From Ktedonobacter racemifer DSM 44963 (GTDB lineage: Bacteria > Chloroflexota > Ktedonobacteria > Ktedonobacterales > Ktedonobacteraceae), in NCBI RefSeq assembly GCF_000178855.1, contig NZ_ADVG01000004.1:496001-560000 (forward strand): a stretch of 64,000 nt of DNA, in the 5' to 3' direction. Below are positions 25,465 through 34,249 of the stretch, piece after piece. The notes under the pieces are model-generated. The model did no database searches. It was not told the DNA's origin and was given only the letters and a program-made list of their open reading frames with translations. Within the stretch, counting starts at the first letter, position 1. Every line of letters begins with the position of its first letter. The translations under genes and the position numbers were made by a program.

Positions 25465-27072
25465 CTAGAGTGCATGGAGAATGCGCTGGCGCAACAGAGG
25501 AAATCCTGCCCTGCCATAGCCCATCCTTTTGATAAGTTTGAGCTTGTTCACTTTTCCTTCGACCAAACCGTTGTTTTGGGGAAGCGTGAGCCCTGCTACC
25601 ACTGCTGCTTTGTCTCGTTCCACTCCAGTAACAAAGCTCTGAAGTTGGCGAATCTTGCTGGCTCTTACCCGTTCGAGCCAGTCATCGAGCTGTTCTCCTG
25701 TGCGTGTGCGCAGCATCTGAGCGAATTGCTGAATCAGCTCGTAGGCCAACTTCACCTCGGCATGCAGAGACTGGAGCAGTGCCAGCGTTTCTTGTTCGTC
25801 GGCTTCCAATTCTTCGGGACGGCGAAGAAACAAGAACATCGCTTGTCGTGCCAGCACCGGAGGACGAGGAAGCTGATCAGGAGCTGCCGCATTCTTCCGC
25901 CCTTCTGGAAGGTAACGAACAAGCTGTTTGTACACTGACTTGTACGTGAGGGTGTGGCCTGCGGCTACCAATTCCCGATGCAACTGAGCGATATTGTGGC
26001 AACCAGCTTCCCACCGCTCTGCAACCTCTTTAAGGTGTGGAGCTAGCCGCGTCATACGTTGCCGCAGCTTTTGTTCAGGAAAGGTGTCACTACTCAGCCA
26101 GCGCGAGACGGTAGCATGGCCTACGCCAACTTGCTCGGCAATGGCCGTCTGCGAGAAGCCTTGTTTGCGTAAGGCGACAACTTGCTCGTATTTAGACAGG
26201 CGCTCCTCGCGCTTCGCCTGGCTCAGCGCGGCTTCCTTTGGACTCAATTTCGGTGGCTGGACGGGTTGCGCAGTAGAGAGAGAGGTGGCTCTTACCTCCT
26301 CGGTCTGACTTCTGCGATGAGCGGCTAGATGGTGTGACAGAACTCCTTCCAGAGCCTCACCAAGATTTTTCAGTAGGTGGAATCGATCTGCTGTCTGTGT
26401 GGCTTCTGGAACCGCTTTCCTGGCCGCAGCAGCGTAGTCGCCTCCTCGATCTCGGCTCACCAGTTCAATTTCTGGATGGGCTGCCATCCAGGCGGCTGAC
26501 GTGTCCGCCGTCCGGTCTGGCAACACGTCCAGTACCTTGTGTGTTTGCAGGTCCACCACGATTGTCCCAAACTTGCGTCCACGTCGAAACGAAAAATCAT
26601 CAATGCCAATCTGTGAAACTTTCGCAACTGGCTCTGTAGGCAGCGCCATGATGCGCCGGAGAATGGTGTGGCGCGAGGTCTGTATCTCCAAGCGATCTGT
26701 GACACGTACACCAAGCCGGCCACCTGTCGCCAGGCCAATGATCTGTACAATCTGATACAAGCGCCGTGTGACTCGTGCAAAGGTGTCAATAAAGGGCGTC
26801 AGGCGCTCCACGAAGATTTTTCGTGCACAGTTGGGCGCATCACAAAAGCACTTGCGCACGCGAACCAACAAGCGCACTTGTTGCCCACCGCAAGGGAGAT
26901 CTGCCACTTGGCGCATGTAGTGGCTGTGCACTCGTGTGGATGGTTTGCCACAGAGCGGGCAGAGGGGATGCGGACATATGGAAACTGCTGTGATGGTGAG
27001 TACGTCATTGAGCATTTCAATATCCGTAATTTCTAACCCCTTTGGGAGAGCTGCGACTTGCTTCACTTCCAT
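25465..27072 (-). CDS. ISL3-family transposase
   Basis: 535 aa, intact. N-terminal zinc-binding region (CPHPLCPLCGKPST, KCFCDAPNC), ISL3 DDE core (IGIDDFSFRRGRKFGTIVVD, VSRDRGGDYAAAARKAVPEA, TADRFHLLKNL), an internal HTH (ALRKQGFSQTAIAEQVGVGH) and the end motif NNGLVEGKVNKLKLIKRMGY. It is the full-length member of the family broken at 38700-40315. The right boundary may lie near 27160-27180; the left is unclear. Confidence 0.9.
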   Translation of the reverse strand: MEVKQVAALPKGLEITDIEMLNDVLTITAVSICPHPLCPLCGKPSTRVHSHYMRQVADLPCGGQQVRLLVRVRKCFCDAPNCARKIFVERLTPFIDTFARVTRRLYQIVQIIGLATGGRLGVRVTDRLEIQTSRHTILRRIMALPTEPVAKVSQIGIDDFSFRRGRKFGTIVVDLQTHKVLDVLPDRTADTSAAWMAAHPEIELVSRDRGGDYAAAARKAVPEATQTADRFHLLKNLGEALEGVLSHHLAAHRRSQTEEVRATSLSTAQPVQPPKLSPKEAALSQAKREERLSKYEQVVALRKQGFSQTAIAEQVGVGHATVSRWLSSDTFPEQKLRQRMTRLAPHLKEVAERWEAGCHNIAQLHRELVAAGHTLTYKSVYKQLVRYLPEGRKNAAAPDQLPRPPVLARQAMFLFLRRPEELEADEQETLALLQSLHAEVKLAYELIQQFAQMLRTRTGEQLDDWLERVRASKIRQLQSFVTGVERDKAAVVAGLTLPQNNGLVEGKVNKLKLIKRMGYGRAGFPLLRQRILHAL

Positions 27073-27167
27073 CTTTAGGTCCTTCTACATATGTGGTTTT
27101 ATTGATGTAGAACGATCTGTTAATGAATGTATAGCAAGCGGCCTAAATCACCAAGAGTGAGCCAGAA

Positions 27168-27229
27168 CCGAAAAGTGAGCAGCTTTTGCCCTCAAACATG
27201 AGCACTTGCCCCAATCATGAGCACTGGGA
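27168..27229 (-). repeat. Solo Tn7-like end repeat E5
   Basis: Minus strand: CCCAGTGCTCATGATTGGGG, CAAGTGCTCATGTTTGAGGG, then AAAAGCTGCTCACTTTTCGG. It is related to E1-E4, with the adjoining CTRHRWKEPDVERL reading on its inner side (27230-27300). No partner end was found nearby. Confidence 0.55.
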
Positions 27230-27756
27230 GAAATGTTCCTGGGCAAGCCGCTCCACATCTGGCTCCTTCCATCGATGCCTTGTACATTGACATGCTTTGG
27301 GAAGAGCAGAACGGTTGGGGAATTCACTCAAGAGTGGTTAGATGTTGAACGGAAGGACGGGAATCATGGGAATCGGCGTTTGTCATCCTGGCCATATTGC
27401 TCCCCATGAAGCTTCTTCCTCAACCTCTTGTCCATTGGGGACATCGCGCGCACCTGGCTGGAACTCATCCGACAATCGTAGATGGATGTCTGGTGAGAGT
27501 ACTTGGGCGAATGTCGAGGCCTTGCCGCGCGAGCGCTTGATGCGTGTGTCATCAGCATGATCAGGCAAGGCTGGGATGCAAAAGAGAGCGTGTGTAGGCC
27601 TCCATGATGCACAGCAAAGCCGACGGATCCAGGCAGGGCGTTCCCAGCGCGTTTGTCCACAAGCATCTGGTCTGTGATGGCGGTGCCATCCGTGCTAAAA
27701 CCGCTTCCGCCGCTCTCCTCTTCTCAGATGACACGCATGACATGCACATCATCTGC
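27230..27756. other. Gene-poor stretch
   Basis: Apart from the coding-like edge beside E5, I see no supportable gene. A minus-strand frame 27383-27568 (KASTFAQVLSPDIHLRLSDE) is protein-like but lacks start, ribosome site and family. Confidence 0.35.
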
Positions 27757-29421
27757 TCAGGCCTCCCTCTTCCTGGGCAGGGTCACTGTAAAGGTCGATC
27801 CTTTTCCGACTTCGCTGTCCACGGTGATCGTTCCCCCATGACGCTTGACGATCTCCGCGACAATGTACAACCCCATGCCCAAACCGGGGATCGCTTTCTG
27901 GTTGGGATCAGCAACCCGATAGAAGCGCTCAAAAATCTTGTCGCGCTGCTCTCGCGGGATGCCCGGGCCATGATCATGCACACGAATAGTGACCATCTCT
28001 GGGGAAGCATCGAGGTCAATCTCGACCGTCTTTGCGTCGGGGGAATACTTGATGGCATTACTGATCAGATTGGTGAAGACCTGTTCGAGCCGACCTTTGT
28101 CCCCGATCAGCGTACAAGGCGCTGCCCCACGCACCACAACGGCGTGCGTCGTACTTATCTGCTGCATGGTGTCGGCCACCTCATGGAGCAACGCCTCCAG
28201 ATCCACTGGCTCCTGGAGATACTCCAGTTTGCCCGCCTGGATCTTGGAGACATCCAGTAACTCTCCGATCAGGCGTTCAAGTTGCTTGACAGGCCCCTCT
28301 ACCCTGGAAAGCGCTGTGGCAGCCTCGTGATGGGATTGCTTTTCCAGTCGTTTTCGTACCAGTTGGGTCTGCATCTTTAACGCGGCAAGCGGGTTCCTCA
28401 GTTCATGGCTGGCCATATTTATAAAATCATCCTTGCGTTGTTCCAACTCCTTGCGGGCCGAGTTATCCAGCACAAAGCTGATGATCTGGCGCGGACGCTT
28501 CTGAAAGATGACGCTTCCCACTAACACCGGCAGGCGACTGCCGTCTTTACACACCAGTTCTGTTTCAAGGGGCGTATGCTGCCCGCGTGCGTTTACCTCT
28601 TGGATCGCGCGCTGGAAGAAAGGCGCATGTTCCAGGGGAGTGATCTTCACCCGGTTCAGCGTTCTGCTGCGCACATCCTCCTGGATATAGCCTGTCATGT
28701 GAAGAAACGCCTCATTCGCTTCCACCAGCACTTCCCCTTCCCCCTCGACGGAAACAATCCCGATAATATTGGAGTCGATGAGGGCGCGTATGCGCTCCTG
28801 ACTCTGACGTAAGGCTTCTTCCGTTCGTTTCTGGTTCTCAATGTCAGTGCTGGTGCCAAACCACTTCACGATCTGGCCTGTTTCATCGCGTACGGGCATA
28901 CCGCGGGCTAAGAACCAGCGATAGCCCTCCGCTTGGCCGTCCTTGAGACGATATTCGATCTCATAGGGCTCACCCATTTCCAGCGCATGATGCCAGACCG
29001 TCAGGGTGTGCTGATACTCGTCAGGGTGCAAAAACTGGCTCCATCCATGGCCCAATGCGTGTTCAATGGAGGAACCAGTATAGGCATACCACCGTTGATT
29101 CCAATACTCAACCCGTCCATCTGGCGACGATGCCCACACGAGCTGCGGCACCGTTTCGGCCAGCATCCGCCAGTTCTCCTCGCTGGTTTTGCTTCTCTGT
29201 TCAGCCTGTTTCTGCTCCTCAATATCGGTACAGGTGCCAATATATTTGAGGATCGTGCCTTGCGCATCTTTGAACGGCACCGCTTGCATCAGGAACCAGC
29301 GATAGGCTCCGGTCGTACTCTGACGCAGGCGCTGTTCCGTTTCATACAATCCGCCTGTCTGGACGGCACGCTGCCACACCGCCAGGACACGTTGCCGGTC
29401 ATCAGGATGTGTACACTGCAT
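27757..29421 (-). CDS. PAS-containing sensor histidine kinase, 5'-truncated
   Basis: Three PAS/PAC units (HPDDRQRVLAVWQRAVQTGG; VWASSPDGRVEYWNQRWYAY; RIRALIDSNIIGIVSVEGEG), HisKA with MASHELRNPLAALKMQTQLV (His phospho-acceptor), and HATPase_c with LISNAIKYSPDA, VHDHGPGIP and GLGMGLYIV. The kinase core is complete. Upstream in frame, RRWRDYTGLSTEEAQGDGW continues the first PAS domain but stops matching at about 29470, where the TerD-like gene ends. The N-terminus was therefore lost in a rearrangement; ATG 29421 is only the first available start. No response regulator is adjacent. Confidence 0.8.
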   Translation of the reverse strand: MQCTHPDDRQRVLAVWQRAVQTGGLYETEQRLRQSTTGAYRWFLMQAVPFKDAQGTILKYIGTCTDIEEQKQAEQRSKTSEENWRMLAETVPQLVWASSPDGRVEYWNQRWYAYTGSSIEHALGHGWSQFLHPDEYQHTLTVWHHALEMGEPYEIEYRLKDGQAEGYRWFLARGMPVRDETGQIVKWFGTSTDIENQKRTEEALRQSQERIRALIDSNIIGIVSVEGEGEVLVEANEAFLHMTGYIQEDVRSRTLNRVKITPLEHAPFFQRAIQEVNARGQHTPLETELVCKDGSRLPVLVGSVIFQKRPRQIISFVLDNSARKELEQRKDDFINMASHELRNPLAALKMQTQLVRKRLEKQSHHEAATALSRVEGPVKQLERLIGELLDVSKIQAGKLEYLQEPVDLEALLHEVADTMQQISTTHAVVVRGAAPCTLIGDKGRLEQVFTNLISNAIKYSPDAKTVEIDLDASPEMVTIRVHDHGPGIPREQRDKIFERFYRVADPNQKAIPGLGMGLYIVAEIVKRHGGTITVDSEVGKGSTFTVTLPRKREA

Positions 29422-29450
29422 CCATCCATCTCCCTGCGCCTCTTCGGTGC

Positions 29451-30989
29451 TCAGGCCGGTATAGTCGCGCCAGCGGCGGCTAGGACCTCGGTGAGAGCGA
29501 TGGAGTGGGTGTAGTAGTTGAGCAGGTATTTTCGGGCCTGCTCAACGTATCCGCCTCCGCGGGTACTTCGGGAACGCCCCAGGTCTGACTCGGCAAAGAA
29601 AAACTTGCGGCTCGTTTCGTCGGCAACGATGATGCCCAGATTCTTCTGCCTGACGTTCATCGTCGTGGTGCTCAGCACCACAATATTGTTAGAATCAACC
29701 GTATAGTGTCTAAACGAATCGACCGGTTCCTCGTGCACCACCAGGATCTTGCACGGCACCTCTATTGCTGAATGAAAGTTAAAGTAGTTGACGAACACGA
29801 TGAAGACGCCCCGCGCCTGCTGCCCGATGTAGAAGAGCTCCGAGGCTCCCTGGGGGCTCGGGGCGTCCGTCATGTCTCCGGAAAAGAGAATATCTCTGTT
29901 TTCGCTCCTATAGCTGCCATCCCAGCCGATTTTGCCGACGCCCGGCGACAGGAGGGAGAGGTCGAGGTCAATGCGGGTCCCCGAAACGTTCTCCCAGTGG
30001 ATACCAACAACCATATTTTTTGCCAGTTCGACGTATGTGCCAGACGGGAGGTTGCCGGTAAACTGCTTCTCGGTCGCTGGGAGGCCGTAGCTGATGCCCG
30101 CCGGAATGTAGATTTTCTTCCCGGCGACCTGTTTTGCGATATCCCTCGTCAGCGACTGCAGAACGATCTCGTAGGCTTCATGGGCACCGTCTCGGTTCGT
30201 GAAATCGAACGCGGTCGCGTACGACTTGCCATTGCGGATCCGGTACAGAATAGCGTCAGCATCGATCGTCCGGAACTTCAAGGCGTACGCCAGGCGAATC
30301 TTGCGGAAAAGAGATGCCGTTTCCAATGCCTTCAACAGGCGATCGCTCACGGCTGGCTGACCGTGACGCAGATGCGCCGTCACGGTATTGAGCGTATCTT
30401 CAGGCATCGGCTTATGGTAACGCTCAGCCAGGCGGCGTATCCTGTTGACGGTACTCTTCAGCCCGCTATTCGTTCGGAACGCCAGGAACAGCGGCTTGTA
30501 TCGGTAGAACACTTCGGCCAGCCGCGCCAGGCCGTATTCCCGCTCGTAGCAGTCGAAGTAGCCCGCGATATCCAGGTTGTCGCGCCCTTTGATCGCGGCC
30601 ACCGACGCCTGGTTCTTGATCAACAGCGTCTTCTTCGTCGCTTTGTAGGCCACGTAGCGCAGGAACTCTGTGGGGTTGCCCGGTACGCGACCGAGACCGT
30701 CGTAGAGCGCGGCCTTCACTTCCTTGTTGCGCACAAGGTCGATATCCTCATCGGAAAGGCCGACAAAGCCAGCGACATCCAACACATCGCGGATCGTCTC
30801 TTCGTGGAGGGCGACGCCGGAAGTGAGCAACGCCAGCAGCTTCTCTTTCAGTTCGCTCCTGGTATAGCCCCTGATCACAACCAGCCTGATATCGTCCTGG
30901 AGTCCAGTGGCGTTCAGCTGTTCGCAGGGAATATAGACTGCGTCCTTATTGTAGATACCGAGTGCCCCGAAGCCGTAGGTCGTGACATA
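29451..30989 (-). pseudogene. TerD-like conflict/stress protein, C-terminal part (IS-split)
   Basis: 513 codons continuing the start at 32287. The first half is helical (FLRYVAYKATKKTLLIKN; STVNRIRRLAERYHKPMPED). The C-terminal part reads SGTYVELAKNMVVGIHWENV, TRIDLDLSLL, IGWDGSYRS, FSGDMTDAPSPQGASELFYI, the pattern of a TerD-type beta-sandwich (DLDLS ... SGD.T.AP.P.GA.E) seen in MXAN_6230/SCO0854-like proteins of tellurite/stress (Ter) systems. Whole gene without the IS: 602 aa. Element B2 splits it exactly after TTCAC. A permuted tRNA-like RNA lies upstream. Role inferred; the N-terminal domain is not recognised. Confidence 0.6.
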
Positions 30990-32017
30990 GTCAGTGACCC
31001 CATCGCTGAAGCGAGGGGCTTGCGTCTGGACTCCACCGCAACTCGGCATACCTTGAGAGGCGTGCCGCTTTGGCTTCGCTGTCCGACGTATCAGGGGCTA
31101 CCGACAACAGCCCCGTTCTGGCCCAGTCTTGCCAAACCAGAAGCGTTCGCAGCACCAGATTCCTCGCTCCCACCAGATCCGCATGGAGCGTGTAATGGCA
31201 GTTCTGACAGACAAAGACGAGGCCCTTGCCTGGCCGATTGGCCCGCGCGGTGTGCCCGCACCTGGGGCAAGCCTGGCTGCTGTAATCGGCATCGACTTTG
31301 ATGGCCACTGAGCCGGCGAGCATCGCCTTGTAGGCAATCATGGCCTGCAGTTGGGCAAAGGACCATTGGGAGCGCCGCCGGTTTTCCCTGCGCTGCTTGG
31401 GGGAGACCAGCTCGCTGCTTTTGCCTTGCTTTGTGCGCCGGTGCTTCTTTGGCTTGGTGCGCTCTCGAATGTCTGTTAGCTCTTCCAGCCCGATGAGGGA
31501 CGCGGGGTGCCTATGGATGATGCGCTTGGAAATGCAGTGGTTGGTCTCAGCTTTCAACCGTCTCTCTCGCTGCTCAATCGCACGCACTTTGCGCATTGCG
31601 CCGCGAGTGCCTTTCTGCTGAAGTCGTTTTCTCAGGCGGGTGTAGTGGTCAGCTTGGGCAACCGCCTCTTTGCCCAAAAAGAAGAGAGGATCACCCGAGC
31701 CAGTAGTGGTCGAGGTCACCGCCAGGTACCGCCGTCCGACGTCCACCCCAACCACTTGGGGGAGGTCGCCTGGCTCGGGGTCGGGCAGTTCCAGGGAGAG
31801 CGCCACCAGCAAGTAGAAGCGCTTTTTCCGCTGGTCATACCACAACTGCGCCGTACCGATGGAGGTTCCCTGCTCGATGAGGGCCACATGGCGCTCGTAG
31901 CCGCTGTAGGGAAGGATCAGCCGACCGGAGAGGGTCAGGACCGAAACGCGCTGCTCGGTAAGGAACGCCTGCTTCCTCCCCGCGTTTGAAAACGGGGGCA
32001 TCCGCAGGCGATGTCCG
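30990..32017 (-). mobile_element. IS200/605-type element B2, internally deleted
   Basis: Has the same left end (CGGACATCGCCTGCGG after TTCAC) and right end (GGGGTCACTGAC) as B1 but is only 1028 bp. The 5' part of tnpB is deleted between the left-end hairpin (GCAGGCGTTCCTT) and ACCGAGCAGCGCG. Both ends are intact, so it could be mobilised in trans. Confidence 0.85.
30991..31959 (-). pseudogene. tnpB: tnpB of B2, N-terminally deleted
   Basis: Matches residues from about 130 to the end of the B1 TnpB almost identically (EQRVSVLTLSGRLILPYSGY onward), including all three RuvC acidic residues and the zinc finger. About 130 N-terminal residues are missing, so guide-RNA binding and target recognition should be lost. 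An upstream in-frame ATG gives a chimeric start (MFSNSLFTGHRLRMPPF) made of flank and left-end DNA. Confidence 0.8.
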
Positions 32018-32287
32018 GTGAACAAGCTGTTCGAGAACAAGCTGTTCGACTGAAGCGTCTCGCACCTTGGCCCATGACTTATGGAAAGTCTGGTTAAGCT
32101 GCTCTGGGGAGCGCCCGTAGGCTTTGTCCACCTGGTCGATGACCCCGGCTACGTCGGGGTAGTTGTACAGGACTTCAGGGGCGAATACGAAGCCTCGGCT
32201 GATCGTCTGCTTCAACACTTGCTCGTCGCTTTTACTTCCCTTGCTTTCGATAGGCAATCCCTTAAACAGCCGAATTGTTGACTCCAT
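32018..32287 (-). pseudogene. TerD-like protein, N-terminal part (IS-split)
   Basis: 90 codons from ATG 32287 with AGGAGGG 5 bases upstream: MESTIRLFKGLPIESKGSKS, then VFAPEVLYNYPDVAGVIDQV and KSWAKVRDASVEQL. It ends at LVLEQLV/H where element B2 enters after TTCAC. The next native codon is TAT at 30989 (YVTTYGFGALGIYNKDA), so both halves are in one frame. About 136 nt separate this start from the permuted tRNA-like RNA on the same strand. Confidence 0.65.
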
Positions 32288-32344
32288 AGTTTCCCTCCTG
32301 TTAGGTGTCCCACCACTGACGGGTGAATGAGGGTTTTCCGCCCC

Positions 32345-32405
32345 AAAAAAAATGAACGCTGCATTCCTCCCCCTGCTGTGCAAGGGTCCTCCTGCGGCGA
32401 TGTTG
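32345..32405 (-). mobile_element. Solo IS200/605 left-end relic
   Basis: After TTCAC (32406-32410, minus strand) the sequence CAACATCGCCGCAGGAGG, the hairpin region, and GGAGGAATGCAGCGTTCATT follow. It aligns base for base in layout with the left ends of A1/A2 and B1/B2. No tnpB or right end follows. It lies between the permuted tRNA-like RNA and the TerD-like gene. Confidence 0.65.
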
Positions 32406-32422
32406 GTGAACGGCGGGCGGTA

Positions 32423-32490
32423 TCCGCTGCTCTACCACTGAGCTACACTGACCGAAGCCAGTGGAGGGATTCGAACCCCCGACCCGCGGC
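32423..32490 (-). ncRNA. Circularly permuted tRNA-like RNA
   Basis: On the minus strand the 3' half of a tRNA comes first: anticodon-stem side GCCGC, variable loop GGGTC, T-arm GGGGG-TTCGAAT-CCCTC, acceptor CACTGGC. It is joined by TTCG to the 5' half: acceptor GTCAGTG, TA, D-arm GCTC-AGTGGTA-GAGC, A, GCGGA. The acceptor strands pair over 7 bp (one G-T), closed by the TTCG tetraloop. GCGG/CCGC can form the anticodon stem, or GCGGATACCGC can fold on itself. Permuted tRNA-like RNAs are known from bacterial RNA-repair and conflict loci, which fits the TerD-like neighbour. Two halves of deleted tandem tRNA genes are the alternative. Confidence 0.7.
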
Positions 32491-32494
32491 TTAG

Positions 32495-32924
32495 CAATGA
32501 AGAGGAACCGCCTATACCGAACAACTGCAGTATACGATGGAGAAGAGGGGAGTGGCAAGCCTTCGTGGGTGAAGGCCAGCTCTTCCACGCTTTAACTGGT
32601 GTAGCGAGTAGTAAGTCTATCATGCAAATGATTGGTGAGGAGGAACTACTTATGCTACGCACTAATGATAACAAGCGACAAAGCGGATGTCAAGAGGAAA
32701 TGATGCCTTTTTTTGTACACATATTCTAAATTCTATCTCATTCACGGCCGCCACGCTAGGGGTGGGCCAACAGGCCTATCGGTGTATTTTTAACGAAAAA
32801 GTACGACGTACCAGATAACTGAGGCTGAGCTTGCTTTTGTTATATTCTTCTACACGAAAAAGATGATATTCTTCCTCCGAGCAAGTCCGTTTCAAGAGCA
32901 CGGTCTCAAACCACGCTCTGGTCT
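32495..32924. other. Leader/intergenic region upstream of the tRNA-like RNA
   Basis: No gene is supportable on either strand. On the minus strand it must contain the promoter of the tRNA-like RNA and TerD-like gene; no convincing -35/-10 pair was found. Confidence 0.4.
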
Positions 32925-32934
32925 ATGATCATCC

Positions 32935-34173
32935 CAGGGCAATCGCATCTAAATAAACTCATCAACGAAAAACAAGAAAGGGGGAGTGATACAATAGGTC
33001 AAAAAAGCAGGAGAGCAGAAGTTGGAAGAGAATACCCGGTCAGACCTGGAAAGTATCTTTGCCCAAGTGCAAGACCCTCGGATGGAGCGCACCAAGCGGC
33101 ATCGATTGCGCGATATCATCATCCTGGCCATTTGTGGCGTCCTGTGTGGAGCGGAGGGGTGGGTGGAGATCGAGGAATTTGGGAAGGTCAAAGAGGCCTT
33201 TTTTACGGAGTTACTCGACTTATCCAATGGCATTCCCTCTCACGATACCTTCGGGCGCGTCTTTGCCCTCCTTGATCCCAAGCAGTTTGAAGCCAGTTTC
33301 CTTCAATGGGTTCAAGGGATCAGCCAAAGGGTTCAAGGGGTCATCGCCATTGATGGGAAAACGTCGCGCCGCTCGCATGATCGGGCCAACGGCAAAAAAG
33401 CGCTGCATCTGGTGAGCGCCTGGGCAGTCGAAAATCGCCTCGTGTTGGCGCAATTGGCAACGGAAGAAAAGTCCAATGAGATCACGGCTATTCCCTTGCT
33501 CTTGGAACAACTGGCCCGCGTATGGGTGCATTGTGACCATTGATGCGATGGGAACCCAGAGCAAGATTGCCCAGCAGATTGTCGAGCAAGAAGGGGACTA
33601 TGCCCTGGCACTCAAAGACAATCATGGGGACCTGTTTGAGGAGGTCAAAGCCACCTTTGCTCTGGCAGAAAAGGAGGGCGTTGAAGCTCAGCACTGGGAG
33701 TTGGATCGGCAAGTGGAGAAAGGGCATGGTCGTTTGGAGATTCGTGAACATTGGACCCTGAGCGATCCAGCGATCCTGGCGCATCTGAACCCAGAGGGCA
33801 AGTGGAAACGCTTGCAAGGCATTGGGGTCGTTCGAGCTGAGCGGCGGATGCAAGAGAAGACGACGAAAGAAACACGCTACTTCTTGCTCAGTTTTTCCTC
33901 CGTCAAAACGTTTGCGACCGCCGTCAGAAGCCACTGGGGGATCGAAAACAGTCTGCATTGGGTGCTCGATGTCGCTTTTCGGGAAGATGAATCGCGTGTG
34001 CGGCTTGGTCATGCCGACGAAAATCTCGCGGTGCTGCGTCACATCAGTTTGAATCTCTTGCGCCAGGAGAAATCTTCTCGCGTTGGCATCCATGCCAAGC
34101 GTCTCAAAGCTGGCTGGGACAACTCGTATCTTCTTCGTGTTCTAGATGGGGTTAATTAGATGCGATTGCCCTG
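32935..34173 (+). mobile_element. ISAs1-family element with 10-bp target duplication
   Basis: Inverted ends CAGGGCAATCGCATCTAA (32935) and TTAGATGCGATTGCCCTG (34173) flanked by perfect 10-bp duplications ATGATCATCC at 32925-32934 and 34174-34183. The perfect duplication suggests recent insertion even though the transposase is frameshifted. Confidence 0.9.
33022..34159 (+). pseudogene. ISAs1-family transposase, one frameshift
   Basis: Frame 1 (33022-33543) covers DPRMERTKRHRLRDIIILAI, the N-terminal DDE_Tnp_1-associated domain, and VIAIDGKTSRRSHDRANGKK with the first Asp. At about 33515 the reading passes to another frame: GCIVTIDAMGTQSKIAQQIV (second Asp), ALALKDNHGDL, SHWGIENSLHWVLDVAFRED with the catalytic Glu, to LDGVN. 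A single-base slip separates LLEQLA from GCIVTIDAMG. Either a recent mutation or a sequencing error. Confidence 0.85.
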
Positions 34174-34249
34174 ATGATCATCCTGGTTGAGTTGCAAAAA
34201 CAGAGCTTCATTTGATAGGATGGAGCTAAAAGATGGGATAATGATGATT

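Noticed and set aside
29772..31301. 509-codon plus-strand open frame
   Set aside because: It is antisense to the TerD-like gene and element B2, has shadow-type composition and no ribosome site.
32423..32490. Two ordinary adjacent tRNA genes
   Set aside because: Only a 3' half followed by a 5' half is present. The acceptor strands pair with each other through a TTCG loop, and no complete cloverleaf exists in normal order. A deletion origin remains possible and is stated in the feature.
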